From Shewanella gelidimarina (lineage in GTDB: Bacteria > Pseudomonadota > Gammaproteobacteria > Enterobacterales > Shewanellaceae): a stretch of 64,000 bases of DNA. Shown one piece after another: positions 59,787 through 64,000 of this stretch. The notes under the pieces were generated by a model. It ran no database searches. It was not told the origin of the DNA and was given only the letters and a program-made list of their open reading frames with translations. The DNA lies in NCBI RefSeq assembly GCF_023283945.1, contig NZ_JAKIKW010000001.1:236807-300806 (forward strand), given 5' to 3'. Position numbers and translations under genes: made by a program. Position 1 is the stretch's first letter. Each line of letters opens with the position of its first letter.

Positions 59787-60254
59787 TTAAGTGTGCTTAG
59801 TGTGCAGCACTTCTAACAGCTTATCTTCAAGCGCAAAACGTGTTTCCATCGCATGCCCAAGTGATGACAAATCTTTATCTAGGTGAAACAGCACTTTTTC
59901 ATCGTCGGCTTCGGTGTACTTGTCGTTGAAGTCGAGCGCAGTGTCGGTTGTTTCGCTAATCTGTGGCACCAATTGCTGCGCAATCTCTTGGCTTGAGCTG
60001 CCATTCTTCTCGCAAGCGGTGACTACTTGGTTATAAATTTCGAAATGGCCTTCAGAGACGTAGTCCATTAATTGATCGCAAAATGCTTTAACAGAATCAA
60101 ATGCAGGTAAGGAATTCTCTGAAACTTCATATGGAGGAATACCAGCGATTTGGCAGTAGTTGATCAGTAGCTTACGACGATTGTTTAACCATTGATCTAT
60201 AAGAGTATTTGAACCGCCCCATTTTTGTTCGGCTTTTTCTAACTTTCTTAGCAT
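59787..60254 (-). CDS. rsd: Regulator of sigma D, Rsd (Rsd/AlgQ family)
   Basis: 155 residues (E. coli 158). Helical anti-sigma-70 protein; N-terminus MLRKLEKAEQKWGGSNTLIDQWLNNRRKLLINYCQIAGI and C-terminal LSSLGHAMETRFALEDKLLEVL match Rsd. It promotes sigma factor exchange in stationary phase. The frame extends to 60317, but the ATG at 60254 has GGGGAAG in front and gives the family start. A candidate small RNA or leader lies upstream on the same strand. Confidence 0.9.
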   Translation of the reverse strand: MLRKLEKAEQKWGGSNTLIDQWLNNRRKLLINYCQIAGIPPYEVSENSLPAFDSVKAFCDQLMDYVSEGHFEIYNQVVTACEKNGSSSQEIAQQLVPQISETTDTALDFNDKYTEADDEKVLFHLDKDLSSLGHAMETRFALEDKLLEVLHTKHT

Positions 60255-60385
60255 GATCTTCCCCAATAAGAATCTATCCCTAACATCTAATGTAGGGACA
60301 AGTACTGTGTTGATCAACTACTTTTCGACGATTTAGGCGGAATAACTGAATGGACATACCAGCTAACAGGTAAGGCTGGGGCGCT

Positions 60386-60480
60386 AAAAAGAAAAAGCCC
60401 AGTGATAGAATTCTATCGCTGGGCGAGTATAGTTTTTGCAGGCTCGATGCGACGAGCTCTTGATTGTTCTTGCTAGCGCA
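60386..60480 (-). ncRNA. Candidate small RNA or terminated rsd leader (about 95 nt)
   Basis: Read on the minus strand: promoter at 60486-60514, then about 95 nt containing the stem GCTCG/CGAGC. It ends in a strong intrinsic terminator, GCCCAGCGATAG-AATT-CTATCACTGGGC (60397-60424, one G-U-type mismatch), followed by TTTTTCTTTTT. The terminator lies about 130 bases before rsd. It is either an independent small RNA or an attenuator in the rsd leader. No known RNA family recognised. Confidence 0.6.
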
Positions 60481-60485
60481 GACTT

Positions 60486-60514
60486 TTTATACCAAAGCTA
60501 AGCAATTGGTGCAA
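60486..60514 (-). promoter_or_regulatory. Sigma-70 promoter for the candidate small RNA
   Basis: TTGCAC (complement of 60509-60514), 17-base spacer, TATAAA (complement of 60486-60491). Both hexamers are close to consensus with ideal spacing; start predicted near 60480. Confidence 0.65.
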
Positions 60515-60776
60515 CTTTTTTCTGTCACATTGAGAGCTGTACAGCGTACATTAAGCTCTATTGTGGGCCTATATCGCACTTTTACTTGATATGAGAACTC
60601 ACATTAACGACTTACAAATAAGGTGGTTAAGGAGATTATAATGTTAGCTTCGACCTCGCGGGGGCTATTTGTCGGGTTACGGGTCACATAATTTCACCGA
60701 TAGAGGTTACTTTATTAACGTAAATGCTAAACTACTGAGCAAGTGGATATCAATATAAGTTTAGGAATCAAGCCAA

Positions 60777-61841
60777 ATGGCAGAATTAAAGAATGATCGT
60801 TATTTACGTGCTTTATTAAAACAGCCTGTCGACAGAACACCTGTCTGGATGATGCGTCAAGCTGGTCGTTATCTTCCTGAGTACAAAGCAACCCGTGCGG
60901 AAGCCGGTGATTTCATGTCGCTTTGTAAAGACAAAGATTTGGCTTGTGAAGTGACTTTGCAACCACTACGTCGTTATGACCTAGATGCTGCAATTTTATT
61001 CTCTGATATTCTTACTATTCCTGATGCGATGGGACTTGGTCTGTATTTTGAAACTGGCGAAGGCCCACGTTTTCAACGTCCAACCGATACTATCGACTCA
61101 ATCAAAAAGCTTTGCATCCCAGATCCAGAAGACGAGCTTGGTTATGTGATGCGTGCTGTCAGCACCATTCGTCGTGAGCTTAAAGGCGAAGTGCCTTTAA
61201 TTGGTTTCTCTGGTTCTCCTTGGACGCTAGCGACTTATATGGTTGAAGGCGGTTCAAGCAAGACTTTCGAAAAGATCAAGAAAATGGCTTATGAAGAGCC
61301 AAAAACATTGCACATGTTGCTTGATAAGTTAGCTGACTCAGTCATCTTGTACCTGAACGCTCAGGTTGCTAACGGCGCTCAGTCACTTATGATCTTTGAT
61401 TCATGGGGCGGTGCACTTTCTCACCACGCTTACCGTGAATTCTCACTGCGTTATATGCAGAAAATCGTTGATGGCTTAACTCGCCATGCAGACGGTCGTC
61501 AAGTGCCTGTGACTCTGTTCACCAAAGGTGGCGGACTATGGCTTGAATCTATGGCTGAAACAGGTTGTGATGCCTTAGGTCTAGATTGGACTGTTGATAT
61601 CGGTGATGCACGTCGTCGTGTTGGGCATAAAGTTGCTCTTCAAGGAAACATGGACCCATCGGTACTTTACGCCTCTCCTGAGCGTATTCGTCAAGAAGTA
61701 GAACAAATTCTATCTTCTTACGGTGAAGGTACTGGTCACGTATTTAACTTGGGCCATGGTATTCACCAACATGTTGATCCTGAGCATGCGGGCGCGTTCA
61801 TCAACTCAGTTACTGAGTTGTCAGGTAAATACCACAAGTAA
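60777..61841 (+). CDS. hemE: Uroporphyrinogen decarboxylase HemE
   Basis: 354 residues. Family signatures [15 protein letters not shown] near 21-35 and [17 protein letters not shown] near 148 are complete; the catalytic Asp is in the [14 protein letters not shown] segment. Converts uroporphyrinogen III to coproporphyrinogen III in haem synthesis. Single gene with its own terminator. Confidence 0.97.
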   Translation: MAELKNDRYLRALLKQPVDRTPVWMMRQAGRYLPEYKATRAEAGDFMSLCKDKDLACEVTLQPLRRYDLDAAILFSDILTIPDAMGLGLYFETGEGPRFQRPTDTIDSIKKLCIPDPEDELGYVMRAVSTIRRELKGEVPLIGFSGSPWTLATYMVEGGSSKTFEKIKKMAYEEPKTLHMLLDKLADSVILYLNAQVANGAQSLMIFDSWGGALSHHAYREFSLRYMQKIVDGLTRHADGRQVPVTLFTKGGGLWLESMAETGCDALGLDWTVDIGDARRRVGHKVALQGNMDPSVLYASPERIRQEVEQILSSYGEGTGHVFNLGHGIHQHVDPEHAGAFINSVTELSGKYHK

Positions 61842-61866
61842 GCCACTACTTCAGTAGTTTGGTTTA

Positions 61867-61893
61867 AAAGGCTCAGTTTACTGGGCCTTTTTT
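61867..61893 (+). terminator. Terminator after hemE
   Basis: AAAGGCTCAG-TTTA-CTGGGCCTTT with one T-G mismatch, followed by T-run. Confidence 0.8.
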
Positions 61894-61900
61894 GTGGACG

Positions 61901-62250
61901 CTATTTGATGATATCTAGAGTATTTTGTGCTTCGATAGGAGTCGGTTTAACACCTAATCGTGACCTAATCGGTTGCCGTTCAATTCTAAAGTCACTGCCT
62001 TTTCTGGGCTGACTTTCGATTTCACCGTTTTAAAGCGATAACTGTTGCCTCACAATCGACAGTCCCACCCCAAGTTGTGGCAATGCCGTTTAAGTCGCTG
62101 CTACGTTCATCTGGGGGCAATAATAACCCAGTATCGATATAGCTTTGCAGTGATGTTAGCGGGGTCTTTAAGTCGTGCGACAGGTGCAACATAAACTCAT
62201 ACGGTTCTTCTCTTTTTAGGTTAATAGCTTTAATGATTCTTATTACAAAA
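61901..62250 (-). pseudogene. Relic of a sensor histidine kinase
   Basis: On the minus strand, 62250 down to about 62070 reads an HisKA dimerisation domain with the H-box EFMLHLSHDLKTPLTSLQSY. It then jumps, with a +1 frame change, to the G2 box and end of an ATPase domain: LGVGLSIVRQQLSL-stop-NGEIESQPRKGSDFRIE, to a stop at 61901-61903. The N box, G1 box and all sensor sequence are gone, and one in-frame TAA interrupts the last part. So this is a deleted, decayed kinase. No response regulator remains nearby. Confidence 0.8.
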
Positions 62251-62851
62251 ATTAATAATGGTTATTATATTTAAACTACAGTATGAGTACTTTATAAAAT
62301 AAAACACATTGTTAATAAATGGTAATTATTCGGAATGAATATCATTTAAATTAAAATGTTGAAATCCCAGTAGATTAGACATTACGAGTAAGCTTTAAGA
62401 TGTAATTATTACTATATTTTAATATGCAGCTATTTATATTATTAAGTTTGTATGCAATAAGTATTTTAGGCTTGGTGATTTTTATTTTTAACTGATTTAT
62501 ACGAGAGTATATAATATTGTGATTAGAGGTTCTTTACTTGAATAGCATACCACCTCTACATTTAACTTTTTAAATGTTACTTTTCGCATGTAAGCTATTG
62601 ATATAAGGTCATTATACGCCATGCGCATTCATCGTTTACATTTCCTAGATTTGTATTTATTTTAGATGACGAAATGTGTGACTGAATGTATCATTGTTGT
62701 TTTTGTTGGTGGTGGTGTCTATTAGCGTGGGTAATACTTGTATTAGATTTTTCTTAGTCTTCATGTATGTATTTATTTCTATAACTGAAAGTGTTATTGT
62801 TTGAAGATGATTTTAATTTAAATATTAATATATATTCATGGACGTATTACA
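62251..62851. other. 600-bp very AT-rich region upstream of the last LysR gene
   Basis: No open frame, repeat or terminator that I can support. Marked AT-richness compared with the neighbouring core genes; it should hold the LysR promoter. Confidence 0.45.
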
Positions 62852-63889
62852 ATGCGAAAGGAACTCTCTAAATTAGATTATTTCACACTTAAAGTTCTCA
62901 TTGGTTTATTTGAATTTAAGAATTGCAGTGTCGTAGCTGAAAAATTAAATACAACTCAGCCTAAAGTCAGCCGTGCCTTAAGCAGCCTCCGTGAAGTCAT
63001 CCAGAATGAATTGTTTGTGCGTCAGCAGTATGGCTTACAACCAAATTCGATGGCCGAAAAAATCTATCCTCTGGCGAAATCGATAGTCGCTACACTGGAA
63101 GAAATAGACCAGGTGGCTATGAGTCAATCAGATGTGATACGTGTCGTGAATGTGGCAGTTCAGGAGCATATGTCTGCATTTTTTTTGGAGGCAATATCTG
63201 AAGTCTGTATTCATTTGAAACAGGAAGTGAGCGTTAACATTCAGCCTTGGTGTGATAATGTTTCCCAACTGATTGCCCAAGGTAAGTTGGACTATGCAAT
63301 CACTGTTAACTCAACTTATCACGAGATGATAGAAAACCTCGAATTGGGGGAGGTAAGTTACCGGTTCGTCGTTGCCAAGAAAGATCATCCCATTTTTCGA
63401 AAGCCTCTGAATTATTCATCGCTTATCGAAAATAGACTTGTTTTTATCAATTACTGCCAAGTGGGTTCGAAGCCAAACTGGTTCGAATCCATTGTGAAGC
63501 AGCGAGGAGAGGAATTAAAACTCATCTTAAAGACCTCTTGTCACAACATGGCGCTGGATCATATCGTTAAATCCGATGACGTGTGTTGTACCGCATCCAT
63601 TTTTGCCTATCAATATTTTAAGAATCGTGATGATATTGACTTTATCGATGCCACAGACTTTTGTCATGTTGAGTTAGCTAAGGCTAAAAAAGAATTAGTG
63701 CCGTCAGATCATCAAAAAGTTTATTATTACCTGCAATATCATCATTCTAATGAGCATGACTTTACTCCTCTTTTGTCGGAAGTATTGAAGCGAAAAATTG
63801 ACTTGATGCAAGATGAATATGAACAGTCTAAATCACTCGGCGCTAAAATAGACACAGCGAACGTTAGAACGCCGATAGTTAAGCCCTAA
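62852..63889 (+). CDS. LysR-family transcriptional regulator
   Basis: 345 residues. Winged helix-turn-helix at about 8-70 (TLKVLIGLFEFKNCSVVAEKLNTTQPKVSRALSSLREVIQNELFVR), then a LysR substrate-binding-like domain with several Cys, and a charged C-terminal extension beyond the usual 300 residues. No clear ribosome site precedes the ATG. No target gene is visible; the window ends 111 bases later. The AT-rich surroundings and the kinase relic suggest an accessory, possibly acquired, region. Confidence 0.85.
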   Translation: MRKELSKLDYFTLKVLIGLFEFKNCSVVAEKLNTTQPKVSRALSSLREVIQNELFVRQQYGLQPNSMAEKIYPLAKSIVATLEEIDQVAMSQSDVIRVVNVAVQEHMSAFFLEAISEVCIHLKQEVSVNIQPWCDNVSQLIAQGKLDYAITVNSTYHEMIENLELGEVSYRFVVAKKDHPIFRKPLNYSSLIENRLVFINYCQVGSKPNWFESIVKQRGEELKLILKTSCHNMALDHIVKSDDVCCTASIFAYQYFKNRDDIDFIDATDFCHVELAKAKKELVPSDHQKVYYYLQYHHSNEHDFTPLLSEVLKRKIDLMQDEYEQSKSLGAKIDTANVRTPIVKP

Positions 63890-64000
63890 TCGAACCAGAC
63901 GAGATGAAAGGTGCTTAGACGATTGACTTGTTCGATCCCCCTGTCGATGCTCGCGATTTAATGATTAGTGGCGAGTGTCCTACCTGTATTTATCTTGAAT

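Larger units (their letters stand above)
60255..60776. other. 522-bp divergent region rsd-hemE
   Basis: Contains the candidate minus-strand RNA at 60386-60480 with its promoter and terminator. The hemE-proximal 260 bases contain no feature I can name beyond the AGGAATC ribosome site at hemE. Confidence 0.5.

Overview
The window reads as a chromosomal segment of a marine gammaproteobacterium of the Shewanella type. The evidence is gene content and order: a menaquinone operon menD-menH-menC-menE, the block nadC / pilA-pilB-pilC-pilD-coaE-zapD-yacG-mutT, ampD-ampE next to pdhR-aceE-aceF-lpdA with a PdhR operator, then acnB, rsd and hemE. Many c-di-GMP and outer-membrane enzymes and several families of short non-coding inverted-repeat elements fit the same assignment. 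The genus is inferred from gene order and protein sequence; no 16S or tRNA gene is present to confirm it.

Layout. 1-5306: menaquinone operon on the minus strand, with one-base TGATG/TAATG couplings. 5307-9758: accessory stretch with an orphan MSHA-like pilin, an AsnC/Lrp-family regulator split by a 264-bp non-coding element, its divergent YjeH-like exporter, a TerB-like protein and a second small element. 9759-23405: mixed single genes (DUF2780, YciC-like, DUF4145-Sel1, DUF885-like peptidase, LysR with a divergent Bcr/CflA-type efflux pump, DTW-domain tRNA enzyme, PAS-GGDEF-EAL, zinc-ribbon methyltransferase, secreted HExxH protein, PilZ protein). 23406-27124: two abutting small elements, then a translationally coupled M16 pair. 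27125-37254: mutT, yacG, zapD, coaE, a repeat array, pilD/C/B/A, a 1.8-kb AT-rich gap and nadC, all on the minus strand. 37734-46603: ampD-ampE, pdhR and the pyruvate dehydrogenase genes. 46760-55747: a 1497-residue propeller-PAS-GGDEF-EAL receptor, a patatin-barrel protein and an M13 lipoprotein peptidase. 55748-61893: element fragment, HAD phosphatase, acnB, rsd with a candidate small RNA upstream, and hemE. 61901-62250: a decayed histidine kinase. 62852-63889: a LysR regulator in AT-rich surroundings.

Functional links. Central respiration and carbon metabolism dominate: menaquinone synthesis, PdhR-controlled pyruvate dehydrogenase, aconitase B, NAD and CoA synthesis, and haem synthesis. 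Type IV pilus assembly genes sit in the middle. Three c-di-GMP-related proteins (two GGDEF-EAL, one PilZ) suggest surface-lifestyle control.

The most informative non-coding observations are: the insertion in the AsnC-family gene, whose 3-bp target duplication can be removed to restore the frame; three distinct short-element families, two of them joined end to end; a four-unit repeat array between coaE and pilD; a promoter-terminator pair on the minus strand upstream of rsd that predicts an RNA of about 95 nt; and the histidine-kinase relic after hemE. I found no CRISPR array, rRNA, tRNA, prophage or transposase gene, and no obvious new multi-gene defence system.
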